A DNA stretch of 47,179 bases from JBHOQS01 sp042408875 (GTDB lineage: Bacteria > Chloroflexota > UBA11872 > JBHOQS01), in contig JBHOQS010000012.1 in NCBI GenBank assembly GCA_042408875.1, positions 1-47,179 of the forward strand, given 5' to 3'. Below, in pieces: positions 30,530 through 39,250 of this stretch (the stretch's first letter is position 1; each line of letters begins with the position of its first letter). The position numbers and the translations under genes were made by a program. The notes beneath the pieces are model-generated. The model was given only the letters and a program-made list of their open reading frames with translations. It was not told the origin of the DNA and made no database searches.

Positions 30530-31174
30530 TTAGACCCCGGGTGCCTGCGCCGGCAGGATGTCCTCGCCGCCGGCAGCGCGCTGGAGCAGACCGAGCAGGT
30601 AGGCGTCGATAAGATACGAATAGAAGGTCGTGAAGATCCCGCCGATGCACAGGGCCAGAAAGCCGATTGACCCGATGATGCCAGCGATAATGTAAAGCAG
30701 GAACACGAGCACGTAATTTCCAATGTTGCGCTGGATAAACGAGATGATCTCAGAAACTTGGAGAGCGGCAGCGATCTCTCGGGTCATGGCGAGGCGCAGC
30801 ATCACCGCGGGCGAGATGAACCAGAGTATAAAGGCGTAAAGGAATCCGAGGCATCCAAACAGAGCTGAGGCACCGCCACGCTCGCCGCTCATAGCGGCCA
30901 GTATGCTCAGCACAATATAGGGTATGGCGTAGACGATGACTACCAGCACTGCGCCCAGCCCCTGGACGAAATAGCCGCCCAGGTTCTCCCACTCCGGTAG
31001 CGGCCGCTCGTCGCCTCGTGCCACATTCCGGGTGACCTCAAGCATGTATCCCACGACAAACGGGATGCCGATGAGGAGAAACGAGAGCAGGGTAAAGAGC
31101 GCACCGATGCCGAGCTTTGCAACCCAACGTGGATCCTCGAAGGGATAGATGAAAGCACGGCCGATGTTCTGCAT
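30530..31174 (-). CDS. DUF4013 family membrane protein
   Basis: A 214-residue integral membrane protein. IGRAFIYPFEDPRWVAKLGI at the N-terminus and GYMLEVTRNVARGDERPLPEWENL are the DUF4013 signature. At least five hydrophobic segments follow (about 22-45, 70-95, 105-130, 152-175 and 175-200). GGAGAAGG lies just upstream of the ATG. Its function is unknown; the family is frequent in Chloroflexota and Archaea. The next gene upstream on the same strand (DUF4870) is another small membrane protein, and an inverted-repeat element separates them. Confidence 0.88.
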   Translation of the reverse strand: MQNIGRAFIYPFEDPRWVAKLGIGALFTLLSFLLIGIPFVVGYMLEVTRNVARGDERPLPEWENLGGYFVQGLGAVLVVIVYAIPYIVLSILAAMSGERGGASALFGCLGFLYAFILWFISPAVMLRLAMTREIAAALQVSEIISFIQRNIGNYVLVFLLYIIAGIIGSIGFLALCIGGIFTTFYSYLIDAYLLGLLQRAAGGEDILPAQAPGV

Positions 31175-31244
31175 GTCCCTTCTCCTGTGCGTCGACCGGG
31201 GTGTGCAGGCACGTACCGCCGATGGGGGAGACTACTGGTGCGAA

Positions 31245-31525
31245 GGCTGTCAACGGATTTCGGGAACGGATTACACGGATAGGTATGTGCACAACTCAGG
31301 CTCATACGCCTGAGTTCGAGGCATGCTCATGGCTCATGCCCAACACGCCCTGCATATGCGTATATGCCTCAGGGGTGCGAGGCAAGATCGGCATACTGAC
31401 CGACTTGGAGTGTAGCCATAACCTGGTGGCGACTGCGCTGCGCACTCCGTCCATAGACCGGTACGCGCACGGGCCTTCAGTGCCGTCCATCCCTGTAATC
31501 CGTTCCCAGAATCCGTTGCCAGCTT
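31245..31525. mobile_element. MITE-like element with 36-bp terminal inverted repeats
   Basis: The left end GGCTGTCAACGGATTTCGGG continues to ACGGAT (31245-31280). The right end (31490-31525) is its imperfect inverse, with AATCCGTTGCCAGCTT at the edge. Between them lie about 210 nt without a gene but with hairpins: AACTCAGGC/GCCTGAGTT (31293-31316), a GGCATG/CATGCC pair (31320-31340) and CATATGCGTATATG. A solo copy of the end is at 30453. No target duplication is evident. It fits a non-autonomous transposable element or a repeated regulatory cassette. Confidence 0.55.
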
Positions 31526-31532
31526 CTTCACG

Positions 31533-31943
31533 CTAGAATGGCGCGGCGACCGCGTAGCGCTCGGCGTACTCTCCGATGATAGGCAACTTCAACCGCTGGC
31601 CTTGATAGGTACGCACGATCAGCACGATCCACAGGACGAAGGCGCCCAGGCCAAGCACGAGCCAGACTAGGATACCGAGAAGGGCCAGCAGGAAGCCGAG
31701 CACCGGCACCACGCCCAAGATAACGTTGAGGATCATCCAGGCGACCTGGAGGACGATCCAGGCGACGGTGAGCAGGATGGACTGCCAGGCGTGAAAGCGC
31801 ACAAACTGGTCGTTCTTCTCGATGAGAGCAAAGATCAGGCCAGTGATGCCCCAGAGGACGTAACACAGCGCCCCTGCCACATTCGGAGCCAGGCCGGTCG
31901 TTGTCTGTGCGCCAGGGGGCGGAGCGCCGCTATCCTGTTGCAT
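31533..31943 (-). CDS. DUF4870 (Tic20-like) membrane protein
   Basis: A 136-residue membrane protein with a short Pro/Gln-rich N-terminus, then NVAGALCYVLWGITGLIFAL, EKNDQFVRFHAWQSILL and two more hydrophobic stretches including LVWLVLGLGAFVLWIVLIV. FVRFHAWQS is the diagnostic motif of DUF4870. The C-terminus is KLPIIGEYAERYA, also typical. The ATG at 31943 has GAGGAGG in front; a promoter at 32060-32088 fits. Its role is unknown (a small transport-associated membrane protein is sometimes proposed). Confidence 0.9.
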   Translation of the reverse strand: MQQDSGAPPPGAQTTTGLAPNVAGALCYVLWGITGLIFALIEKNDQFVRFHAWQSILLTVAWIVLQVAWMILNVILGVVPVLGFLLALLGILVWLVLGLGAFVLWIVLIVRTYQGQRLKLPIIGEYAERYAVAAPF

Positions 31944-32059
31944 CGGAATCCTCCTCACACAAACTTGCAACACATCCCTCCAAGCCCACACGGCTGCGTG
32001 TACGTACCCTCCCCTCAGGACGCACGACGCGAACCGCATCCAGCCTGGAGGATAGGCTG

Positions 32060-32088
32060 ATTGTACACTCCTTTACGTTGATGTGTAA
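32060..32088 (-). promoter_or_regulatory. promoter of the DUF4870 gene
   Basis: On the minus strand TTACAC (complement of 32083-32088) and TACAAT (complement of 32060-32065) are separated by 17 bp. The start site would lie near 32052, giving a leader of about 110 nt. Confidence 0.6.
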
Positions 32089-32253
32089 AACAGGCTAGCA
32101 CTGCATCCCCTAGTGGTTTTCCCCTGCGGTCCTAATTTTGCTATCCCCTATCTCCTCGATCTACTCGCTGCGCCCGCATCGTCCGGCCGCACGCCATGCC
32201 ACACGATGCCGGCCTCGTGGCCTGCGCAGGGCATGCGTGGAGGACTGGCGTGG

Positions 32254-32259
32254 TACAAT
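32254..32259 (+). promoter_or_regulatory. putative -10 box for ychF
   Basis: TACAAT lies about 70 nt before the ychF start, without an obvious -35. The interval 31944-32328 contains no gene besides this box and the minus-strand promoter. Confidence 0.4.
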
Positions 32260-32328
32260 TCCACGCTAGAGCAGTTCTACTGTGCACGGGCACGCCTGCT
32301 CGGCGTGGGGGATCTCGCGGTAGGCAAG

Positions 32329-33414
32329 ATGCAGGTCGGGTTAGTGGGGCTGCCGCAGAGCGGCAAGACAACGGTGTTCCAGGCACTAACGGCTGCGTAT
32401 GGACGCGCGCTGGGACCCTTCAAGCCCAACGAGCCCCATGTCGCCGTCCTCAAGGTGCCGGACCCGCGCGTCGATGCCCTGGCAGAGCTGTACCGCCCGC
32501 GGAAGACCACCCACGCGGAGATCGAGTTCGTGGATCTGCCGGGTGCAGCGGTCGGTGGTGGCAAAGAGGAGGCAGCGCGGCTGGCCACGCTGCGCACCAT
32601 GGACATGCTGCTCTACGTGGTGCGGGCCTTTCAGAACGAGGCGGTGCCGCATGAGGGGCCAGTCGATCCCGCGGCCGACCTGGCGCGCGTGCACGCCGAC
32701 CTGATCCTGGCAGATCTCCAGATAGCGGAGAACCGCATCCAGCGGCTCCAGGAGAGCATCCGGCGGGCCCGCCCACAGGAGCGCGAGGTGCAGGAGCGCG
32801 AGCTGGCCCTGGTCCGGCGGATCCACGCCGCCCTCGAGCAAGGAACACCGGTGCGCGATCTGGACCTCGCGCCTGATGAGGAGAAGCTCATCCGTGGCTT
32901 TCAGCTCCTGACCCTCAAGCCGGCGCTCGTAGTCGTGAACATCGACGAGCAGCAGATCCCTCGCCGGGAGGAGCTCCTGGCCGCTATCGAGCCCTATACG
33001 CGCCACCGCCGCACGAGGGCCACGGCGATGGCCGCCCGGTTTGAGTACGAGCTGACTGAGCTCGATCCCGAGGAAGCCCGCGCCTTTATGGAAGACGCCG
33101 GGCTGGATGAGCCGGCGGCGCGCCGGCTCATCCCGCTGTGCTTCGAGGTGCTTGGGCTGGTCTCGTTCTTCACCGTCAGCCCCGAGGAAGTGCGTGCCTG
33201 GCCGGTACCGGCTGGCACACTCGCGCCCCAGGCTGCCGGGGCGGTGCACTCCGATATGGAGCGCGGGTTCATCCGCGCTGAGGTCGTGTCCTTCGACGAC
33301 CTGGCGCGTCTGGGCAGCATGACCGAGGCGCGACGGCACGGCCTGGTGCGCCAGGAGGGCCGCACCTACGCTGTGCAGGACGGCGACGTGATCCATTTCT
33401 TGTTTAGCCGCTGA
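32329..33414 (+). CDS. ychF: YchF/Ola1-type P-loop ATPase
   Basis: A 361-residue member of the Obg-related YchF family, an ATPase that associates with ribosomes. The P-loop GLPQSGKTTVFQAL (7-20) departs from the usual GLPNVGKSTLF. The switch II motif is FVDLPGAAVGGGKEE. A long coiled-coil insertion (about 120-185, many Arg/Glu/Gln) and the NVDE-like VVNIDE replace the NKxD guanine motif, as expected for an ATP-preferring enzyme. The C-terminal TGS domain ends with QDGDVIHFLFSR. I started at 32329 (MQVGLVGLPQSGKT) because this is the family start; the frame upstream is open but not conserved. The stop codon lies in a 12-bp duplication. It precedes the 185-residue membrane protein by 33 nt. Confidence 0.9.
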   Translation: MQVGLVGLPQSGKTTVFQALTAAYGRALGPFKPNEPHVAVLKVPDPRVDALAELYRPRKTTHAEIEFVDLPGAAVGGGKEEAARLATLRTMDMLLYVVRAFQNEAVPHEGPVDPAADLARVHADLILADLQIAENRIQRLQESIRRARPQEREVQERELALVRRIHAALEQGTPVRDLDLAPDEEKLIRGFQLLTLKPALVVVNIDEQQIPRREELLAAIEPYTRHRRTRATAMAARFEYELTELDPEEARAFMEDAGLDEPAARRLIPLCFEVLGLVSFFTVSPEEVRAWPVPAGTLAPQAAGAVHSDMERGFIRAEVVSFDDLARLGSMTEARRHGLVRQEGRTYAVQDGDVIHFLFSR

Positions 33415-33434
33415 GCAGCCATCTGAGCAGCCAT
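33411..33434. repeat. 12-bp tandem duplication over the ychF stop
   Basis: CTGAGCAGCCAT occurs twice back to back (33411-33422, 33423-33434). The first copy contains the ychF TGA. Confidence 0.95.
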
Positions 33435-33447
33435 TGGTGCGCCGCTG

Positions 33448-34005
33448 ATGCCGGAAGAGATCTTAGAGCGCTTGCGTGAGGAGCTGGTCGCGCAGCGCCG
33501 CTTCCTGTCCGAGCAGGAGGCCGAAGCGCTGCTGCGCGCCCGCGAGGAGCTACCGCCCGATGACCCGCTGACGGCGGTCCTTCGCCGCCGTGAGGCGGAG
33601 TTCCGTGGCTTACTGCGCGACCGCTTCCTGCGTGAAGGGCTGCCGGCCGACGAGTGGTGGCGTCTCGTGCGCAAAGACATCCTCGCTCGCGGCAAGCAGA
33701 CGCTGTTGGCGGAGCTCGCGCTGGACGTGCTGAAGTGGCAGTACGCCAGCTCCGATACAGCGATCCACCTGAGCCAGCTCGTCACCACGGTGCTCGGTCT
33801 GCTCCTGCTGCTCGCCGGGCTGATCTCCGCCGCGGCCTGCGTGCAGGGACAGTTCAGCCTTGGCCTGCCTATGCTAGCCATCGCCGCTGTACTGTGGTTC
33901 GTACGCTCTGGCCTGCGCCGCTGGGCTGAGCTCCGCCTCGAGGAGCGCTTCCCGCCCCTTGCGCCCTCCGGGCCTATGCCGGAGCGTGGCGCGGAAACGG
34001 AGTAG
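33448..34005 (+). CDS. hypothetical two-helix membrane protein
   Basis: A 185-residue protein of unknown family. Residues 1-105 are charged helices rich in Arg/Glu (MPEEILERLREELVAQRR). Two hydrophobic segments follow (about 112-135 and 140-155), and the tail is charged with a Pro-rich end. It may be tail-anchored on the cytoplasmic face. It starts 33 nt after ychF and is probably in the same transcript. No function can be named. Confidence 0.75.
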   Translation: MPEEILERLREELVAQRRFLSEQEAEALLRAREELPPDDPLTAVLRRREAEFRGLLRDRFLREGLPADEWWRLVRKDILARGKQTLLAELALDVLKWQYASSDTAIHLSQLVTTVLGLLLLLAGLISAAACVQGQFSLGLPMLAIAAVLWFVRSGLRRWAELRLEERFPPLAPSGPMPERGAETE

Positions 34006-34063
34006 GGCCCTTACCCCCGCAGCCCTGGGGCGACGTCCTCTTCTCTCCCGTTCTCTGTGGTGC

Positions 34064-34069
34064 TATACT
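34064..34069 (+). promoter_or_regulatory. putative -10 box for the sugar-binding protein gene
   Basis: TATACT lies 94 nt before the ATG at 34164. No strong -35 lies 17 bp upstream. Confidence 0.35.
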
Positions 34070-34163
34070 GCCCGTGTCCTGAGATGCACTGCATTGCCAG
34101 CGTACGCACAGGGATGATGCCGTCTAGGCACGACGGGTTCGAGCCAGGCATGAGGAGGAAGCC

Positions 34164-35549
34164 ATGCAGGAGAGGATGTTGCCACGGACCGTGCTCACGC
34201 GCCGTCGTATGATCGCCACGCTCGCGTCGATAGCCGCAGCCGCGCCAGTGGCCTGTCAGCGGCGCGGGCCAGCCGCAGAAACCGAGGCGCCCAAGCCGGC
34301 TCAGTTCGCCGGCAAGCTGGTGTACATGGACTGGGAGCTCAGCACCGACGAAGCGCGGCAGCGCTGGGAGCGGCACAAGGCGCGCTTCCTGGAGAAGTAT
34401 CCTCAGGTAACCATCGAGGAGATCCGCACCAACGACTTCTGGCAGAAGCTGCCGGTGATGGTGGCTAGCGGCACCCCACCTGACACGGCGCGCCTGCGCC
34501 GCCAGGCAGAGTTCCCGGCGCTGGCGCCGCGCGATGCGGTGATCGACCTCACGCAATACTTGGTCAAGAGCAGCATGCTCAAGAAAGCCGATTTCTACGA
34601 GAGCACTCTCGAGATGAACAGCATCGGCGGCAAGCTCTACTCCCTGCCAGACACTATCGGCATCTACGGAATGTTCTTCAACAAGAGCCTCTTCGACGAG
34701 GCCGGGCTGAAGTATCCTGACATGACCTGGGACTATGACAACGACTGGCTCGGTGCCGCACTCAAGCTGACCAAGCGCGAGGGGGATCGCATCGTGCAGG
34801 CTGGCGCGATGATGCCGAGCTGGTGGATCATCCACTACGCCGGGGCCAAGGGCGCCGGGATGTGGCAGGGTGGCCTGACCCAGCCGGGGGTTTGCACCAA
34901 GGTCAACTTCGGCGCGCCCGCGGTGATCCAAGCATACCAGTGGTACCAGGATGTCTTCTGCAAGCACCGCGTCGGTGTGACCGAGGACCTGGCCGCGCAG
35001 GAGGGGTTGCTGTTTGAAGGCGGCCGCGTGGCCATGCAGTTCCGGCACTACACGATCGGGGAGTACAACGATAAGATCAAGAACAGCTTCAAGTGGGACT
35101 GGCTGCCCGCGCCCCTGGGCGAGAAGGGCAAGCCGCGCATCCAGACGATCATCGGCGGTGGCATGTCGATCTTTACGCTTTCCAAGGTACAAGATATCGC
35201 CTGGGCGTACATCGAGTTTAGTAACGACCCGAATTATCTCCTGGAGACGGTGCGGGCGCAGGGCGCGTTGACCGTCTATGCCAACCGCAAGGTCCAGGAG
35301 TCAAACGAGTATATGTCTAGCCCGCTGCCGCCCACGGATAAGAAGGCGCTGATCGAAGGGTTGAAAGCAGGGCGCTTCTTCCCGGAGGTAAGCTGGGAGA
35401 TGCGGGCGCTCAACGTGCAGCCGCCGGAGCTGCCGCCGGATATCCGTCCCGGCGGTCTGTGCGACACGGACTACAAGCGCATCCTGCCGGCCCAGGAAGC
35501 CGCCTATAACGGCGCGCTCAAAGCGCAGGGCGTGGCCGTCTGCCCATAA
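34164..35549 (+). CDS. ABC transporter sugar-binding lipoprotein (SBP_bac_1 type)
   Basis: A 461-residue extracellular solute-binding protein of the MalE/family-1 type. TRRRMIATLASIAAAAPVAC is a signal with a lipobox-like Cys near residue 29. KLVYMDWELSTDEARQRW begins the first lobe, and KYPQVTIEEIRTNDFWQKLP and ASGTPPDTARLR are typical first-lobe motifs. GGKLYSLPDTIGIYGMFFNK and the later lobe motifs fit sugar binding. TGAGGAGGAAG precedes the ATG. There is no permease or ATPase gene next to it, so it is an orphan; substrate is unknown. It is followed by a radical-SAM maturase gene on the same strand. Confidence 0.9.
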   Translation: MQERMLPRTVLTRRRMIATLASIAAAAPVACQRRGPAAETEAPKPAQFAGKLVYMDWELSTDEARQRWERHKARFLEKYPQVTIEEIRTNDFWQKLPVMVASGTPPDTARLRRQAEFPALAPRDAVIDLTQYLVKSSMLKKADFYESTLEMNSIGGKLYSLPDTIGIYGMFFNKSLFDEAGLKYPDMTWDYDNDWLGAALKLTKREGDRIVQAGAMMPSWWIIHYAGAKGAGMWQGGLTQPGVCTKVNFGAPAVIQAYQWYQDVFCKHRVGVTEDLAAQEGLLFEGGRVAMQFRHYTIGEYNDKIKNSFKWDWLPAPLGEKGKPRIQTIIGGGMSIFTLSKVQDIAWAYIEFSNDPNYLLETVRAQGALTVYANRKVQESNEYMSSPLPPTDKKALIEGLKAGRFFPEVSWEMRALNVQPPELPPDIRPGGLCDTDYKRILPAQEAAYNGALKAQGVAVCP

Positions 35550-35555
35550 GCACGA

Positions 35556-35618
35556 GCGGGCCCGGCCTGTCTTGCCATGGCGCCGCGCCGGGCGTATAGT
35601 GGCGGTGGCCGGGCCCGC
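35556..35618. repeat. long-loop inverted repeat between SBP and maturase genes
   Basis: GCGGGCCCGGCC (35556-35567) pairs perfectly with GGCCGGGCCCGC (35607-35618) around a 39-nt loop. It may end the SBP transcript or stabilise the mRNA 3' end. No U-tract is present. Confidence 0.75.
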
Positions 35619-35651
35619 GGTTATGGCCTGCTGAAGGGGAGAAGGTATCGC

Positions 35652-37112
35652 ATGCCGGCCCACCGCCCATTGGGTGTGCTAATCAAGCCGACCTCCAGCC
35701 GCTGCAACCTCAAGTGCACGTACTGCTTTTACCTGGAGAAGCAGGCGATCTACCCGTGGCGCTATGCTCCGAAGCTCTCGCTTGAGACATTTCGCCTCTT
35801 CTTCGAGCAGTACGCCGAGATCAGCGCGCCCTTCTTTTCCGTGAGCTGGCAGGGTGGGGAGCCCACGCTGATGGGCCTGGAGTTCTTCCGCACCGCAGTT
35901 GAGATCGAGCGGCGCATTCTCGAAAGGCTGCGCCGAACCCGCCCGGAAGTGCCGGCCACGATCACTAATGCGCTGCAAACGAACGGCACGCTGCTGGACG
36001 AGGAGTGGGTCCGCTTCTTTAAAGAGAACAGCTTCCTCGTCGGTGTCAGCCTGGACGGTCCTGCGGAGTGGCATGATCGCTATCGCTATGACCAGGGTGG
36101 CAAGGCTACGCACCATCGGGTGCTGCGGGCGATCAAGCTGCTGCAAGAGCACCAGGTTGACTTCAATGTGCTCACCGTGGTGTCGGCTGCGAATGTCGAG
36201 CGCCCGCGCGAGCTGCTCCAGTACCTCGTCTCGCATGACCTGACCAACCTGCAGTTCATCCCCTGCGTCGAGCGCCTTCCTGCGGACCACCCGTACGCCG
36301 GCCAGCTCAGCGACTTCTCAATTACCCCGGAACAGTACGGGACGTTCCTCTGCGAGTTGTTCGATGAATGGCTGAAGATCGGCTACCAAAAGGTGCGCAT
36401 CCGCTACTTCGATAATCTCATCCAGATGGCCCTGGGGTACCCGGCGGAGAGCTGCCAGCTCGTGCCGATCTGCGGCGGCTACGTGGTCCTGGAGCACAAC
36501 GGTGACCTGTACCCATGCGACTTCTTCGTCGAGCCGGGCTGGAAGCTTGGCAATATCCATGAGGCGCCGCTGGCCGAGCTGGTGTCTGGCCAGAAATTCC
36601 GGCAGTTCGGCCTAAACAAGGGGGAACTGGCGGCGGAGTGTCTCTCATGCCGTTGGCGCTCGATGTGCCATGGCGAGTGCCCGCGCTATCGCATCATTCA
36701 TGCTGACACGCATCGGGCGGTGACGTATTTTTGCGCATCTTACAAACAGTTCTTCAGCACCGAGTGGGCTCGCCTCTCCAGGATTGCTGCAGAAGTGGAG
36801 CGGAAGCTGGCGGCGCCGGTCATGCCGGGCTTTGCCGGAGCACCCACCGGTGGTGTGCAGGTCTTCGATGCAGCCCTGATGGACGCGGTGCGCGCTGCAC
36901 GCGCGACCGATACAGCAGCGCCCGCGGCCGCGCGTGGTCCTGAGCCGCTCCCTGTTATCTCAGCGCCGCCGCGGCCGTCTCCCCAGCCCGCGGCTCTGCG
37001 CCGCGCCACGCTACAGCCGGTGGCACCTCGCGCAGCGGTGCGGAGCGTGGGACGCAACGATCCATGCCCCTGTGGCAGCGGGAAGAAGTACAAGCGCTGT
37101 TGCGGCGCGTGA
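35652..37112 (+). CDS. radical-SAM/SPASM anaerobic sulfatase-maturase-like protein with SEC-C tail
   Basis: A 486-residue radical SAM protein of the anaerobic sulfatase-maturing enzyme (anSME) type, which turns Cys or Ser of sulfatases into formylglycine. The SAM cluster motif is CNLKCTYC (18-25). The auxiliary SPASM clusters use cysteines in CQLVPICGG, YPCDFF, CLSCRW and MCHGECPRY. After a Pro/Ala-rich linker (about 400-460) a SEC-C zinc motif ends the protein (GRNDPCPCGSGKKYKRCCGA), known from SecA and various other proteins. The ATG at 35652 has GAAGGGGAGAAGG upstream. No sulfatase gene is in the window, so the substrate protein is elsewhere or different. Confidence 0.88.
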   Translation: MPAHRPLGVLIKPTSSRCNLKCTYCFYLEKQAIYPWRYAPKLSLETFRLFFEQYAEISAPFFSVSWQGGEPTLMGLEFFRTAVEIERRILERLRRTRPEVPATITNALQTNGTLLDEEWVRFFKENSFLVGVSLDGPAEWHDRYRYDQGGKATHHRVLRAIKLLQEHQVDFNVLTVVSAANVERPRELLQYLVSHDLTNLQFIPCVERLPADHPYAGQLSDFSITPEQYGTFLCELFDEWLKIGYQKVRIRYFDNLIQMALGYPAESCQLVPICGGYVVLEHNGDLYPCDFFVEPGWKLGNIHEAPLAELVSGQKFRQFGLNKGELAAECLSCRWRSMCHGECPRYRIIHADTHRAVTYFCASYKQFFSTEWARLSRIAAEVERKLAAPVMPGFAGAPTGGVQVFDAALMDAVRAARATDTAAPAAARGPEPLPVISAPPRPSPQPAALRRATLQPVAPRAAVRSVGRNDPCPCGSGKKYKRCCGA

Positions 37113-37135
37113 CGCTGTCAGCGGCTGCGAAGCGG

Positions 37136-39241
37136 CTAGGCTGGCGTGCGCGACGAGGCTGCCCGCGCCGCCGAGGGCGCGCGCTCCAGGGGTGGCTTCG
37201 ACGAGGCCTGGGAGAGGGTGAGCCTGGCCGCCTGCATGCGGCGGCGCCGTAGCCGCAGCGGCCATATCATGAGGCGAGCGGCCTTCCGGACCAGGCGCGC
37301 ACCGCCAGCCAGCGTACCGGCAGCGTGCCAGGCCACCGCGGCGATATAGCCGACGGGCTCCAGCATGCGCCGCAGCCGATGAACCGGCGCGTGCACGCGC
37401 GGGCACGCCGGCTCGGCAAGGAGGGGTACCGGGAGGGGCGCTGGCTCTCGCACCGGCGGTGCGCTCTCTGGCAGCGACTCGCCAAGCAGCCGATCGAGCT
37501 CGTCGCCGTCGATCGTCTCCACCTCCATCAGGTGCTCCGAGATCTCGATCAGCTTTCGCTTCTGGCGCAGCAGGATGTTGCGGGCAAGCTGATAGCCTTC
37601 TTCGACAAGTGCCAGCACTTCCTGGTCAATGCGCGTTGCCAGCGTGTCGCTGAGGTGCTCCAGCTGGCCATACTCACCGCGGCGGCGCAGGTTCACCGTG
37701 CCGAGCGAGCTCATGCCGAACTCGGTCACCATGCGCCAGGCGATCTGGGTAGCATGGTCGATATCCTGCTGAGCGCCGGTCGTGATCTCACCAAAGATGA
37801 TCTCTTCGGCTGCGCGCCCACCCATGGCCGCGGCGATGCGCGCCATGAGCTGCGACCGCGTCATCAGATAGCGGTCTTCCTTCGGCGCCTGGACGGTGAT
37901 GCCCAGGGCGCGGCCGCGCGCAATGCACGAGACCTTCGTCACCGGGTCGGCGTCCGGCAGTGCTTTCATGACCAGGGCATGGCCTACCTCATGATAGGCA
38001 ATGACGGCCTTCTCGCGGTCGGTGATGACGCGGCTGCGCCGCTCCGGGCCGGCCACGACCCGCAGCACTGCCTCGTCCAGGTCGGTCTGGGTGATCGCCT
38101 GGCGCGAGGCGCGCGCGGCCAGAATAGCAGCCTCGTTCAGCACATTCGCTAGGTCGGCGCCAGAGAAGCCAGCCGTCTGCCGCGCCAGCGCCCGCAGATC
38201 GACGTCCGGCGCCAGGGGCTTGCCGCGCGCGTGAACTTGCAGGATGGCTAGCCGACCATTGAGATCGGGCCGGTCCAGCACAACCTGGCGGTCGAAACGG
38301 CCTGGACGTAGCAGCGCCTGGTCGAGGATATCGGCGCGGTTCGTGGCAGCGATAACGATGATGTTCGTGTCCGAGTTAAAGCCGTCCATCTCGACGAGCA
38401 ACTGGTTGAGCGTCTGCTCGCGCTCGTCGTTGCCGCCACCCAGGCCGGTGCCGCGCTGCCGGCCAACGGCATCGATCTCGTCCACGAACACGATGCACGG
38501 GGCATGGCGCCGCGCGGTGCGGAATAGGTCGCGCACGCGGGCCGCGCCGACGCCGACGAACATCTCTACGAACTCGGAGCCGGAGACACTGAAGAACGGC
38601 ACGCCGGCCTCCCCGGCCACCGCCTTGGCGATCAGCGTCTTGCCCGTGCCAGGCGGGCCAACCAGCAGCACGCCCTTCGGCACGCGAGCGCCCAGGGCGC
38701 GAAAACGCTGCGGGTTCTTCAGGAACTCGACGATCTCCCGCAGCTCCTGCTTGGCCTCCTCGACGCCAGCCACATCGTCGAACGTCACCGCCGGCCGGTC
38801 AGGGGCTACCATCCGCGCATTGCTCCGGCTGAACGACATGGCCCGACTGGAGGCTCCGCCCTGGCGCATCAGCAGCCAGAGCATAGCCCCGATGAAGACC
38901 ACCGGGAGCAGGGCCATGAGTGGCGCCGCCACAGGCGATGGCTCAGCAGACTGCACGGCCACTTCAACGCCGTGCTGGCGCAACTGCTCCGAGATGGCCG
39001 AGCCTGGCTCTTTGACGCTACGGTAACGGGACTTGTCGCGGGTCGTGATCACGACCGCGTTCCCGGTGATCGTGGCGCTCACGACCTCACCACGTTCCGC
39101 GCGGTTGAGCACTTCGCTGATAGGCAGGTATGGAGGCTCGGCGATCCGAGTGAATTGCCGCAGCCAGAAGATCGCGGCGAGCGCCGCAATGACTGCTACG
39201 ACGGCAAGCAGGTACCTGACGGGAACGCGTTTTCGTTTCAC
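37136..39241 (-). CDS. ftsH: ATP-dependent zinc metalloprotease FtsH
   Basis: A 701-residue AAA+ membrane protease that degrades misfolded membrane and regulatory proteins. A first membrane helix is near residues 8-25 and a second near 107-125, framing a short exported domain. Walker A is GPPGTGKT (195-202), Walker B is FVDEIDAV, and SRH is ATNRADILDQALLRPGRFDR. The zinc site is HEVGH from His417, with a later Asp in TTGAQQDIDHATQIA. Residues after about 600 form an unusual Pro/Arg/Ala-rich extension with a possible amphipathic helix. I chose the GTG at 39241, with a good promoter in front; a TTG at 39268 precedes it in frame. It converges with the maturase gene, 23 nt apart. Confidence 0.95.
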   Translation of the reverse strand: MKRKRVPVRYLLAVVAVIAALAAIFWLRQFTRIAEPPYLPISEVLNRAERGEVVSATITGNAVVITTRDKSRYRSVKEPGSAISEQLRQHGVEVAVQSAEPSPVAAPLMALLPVVFIGAMLWLLMRQGGASSRAMSFSRSNARMVAPDRPAVTFDDVAGVEEAKQELREIVEFLKNPQRFRALGARVPKGVLLVGPPGTGKTLIAKAVAGEAGVPFFSVSGSEFVEMFVGVGAARVRDLFRTARRHAPCIVFVDEIDAVGRQRGTGLGGGNDEREQTLNQLLVEMDGFNSDTNIIVIAATNRADILDQALLRPGRFDRQVVLDRPDLNGRLAILQVHARGKPLAPDVDLRALARQTAGFSGADLANVLNEAAILAARASRQAITQTDLDEAVLRVVAGPERRSRVITDREKAVIAYHEVGHALVMKALPDADPVTKVSCIARGRALGITVQAPKEDRYLMTRSQLMARIAAAMGGRAAEEIIFGEITTGAQQDIDHATQIAWRMVTEFGMSSLGTVNLRRRGEYGQLEHLSDTLATRIDQEVLALVEEGYQLARNILLRQKRKLIEISEHLMEVETIDGDELDRLLGESLPESAPPVREPAPLPVPLLAEPACPRVHAPVHRLRRMLEPVGYIAAVAWHAAGTLAGGARLVRKAARLMIWPLRLRRRRMQAARLTLSQASSKPPLERAPSAARAASSRTPA

Positions 39242-39250
39242 GGCGAGTGC

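Noticed and set aside
34074..34163. start at the GTG after TATACT for the sugar-binding protein
   Set aside because: The GTG is followed by TCC and a TGA stop, so it cannot extend the gene.
34100..34163. GGGTTCGAGCC suggesting a tRNA T-arm
   Set aside because: No matching D-arm, anticodon arm or acceptor stem surrounds it.
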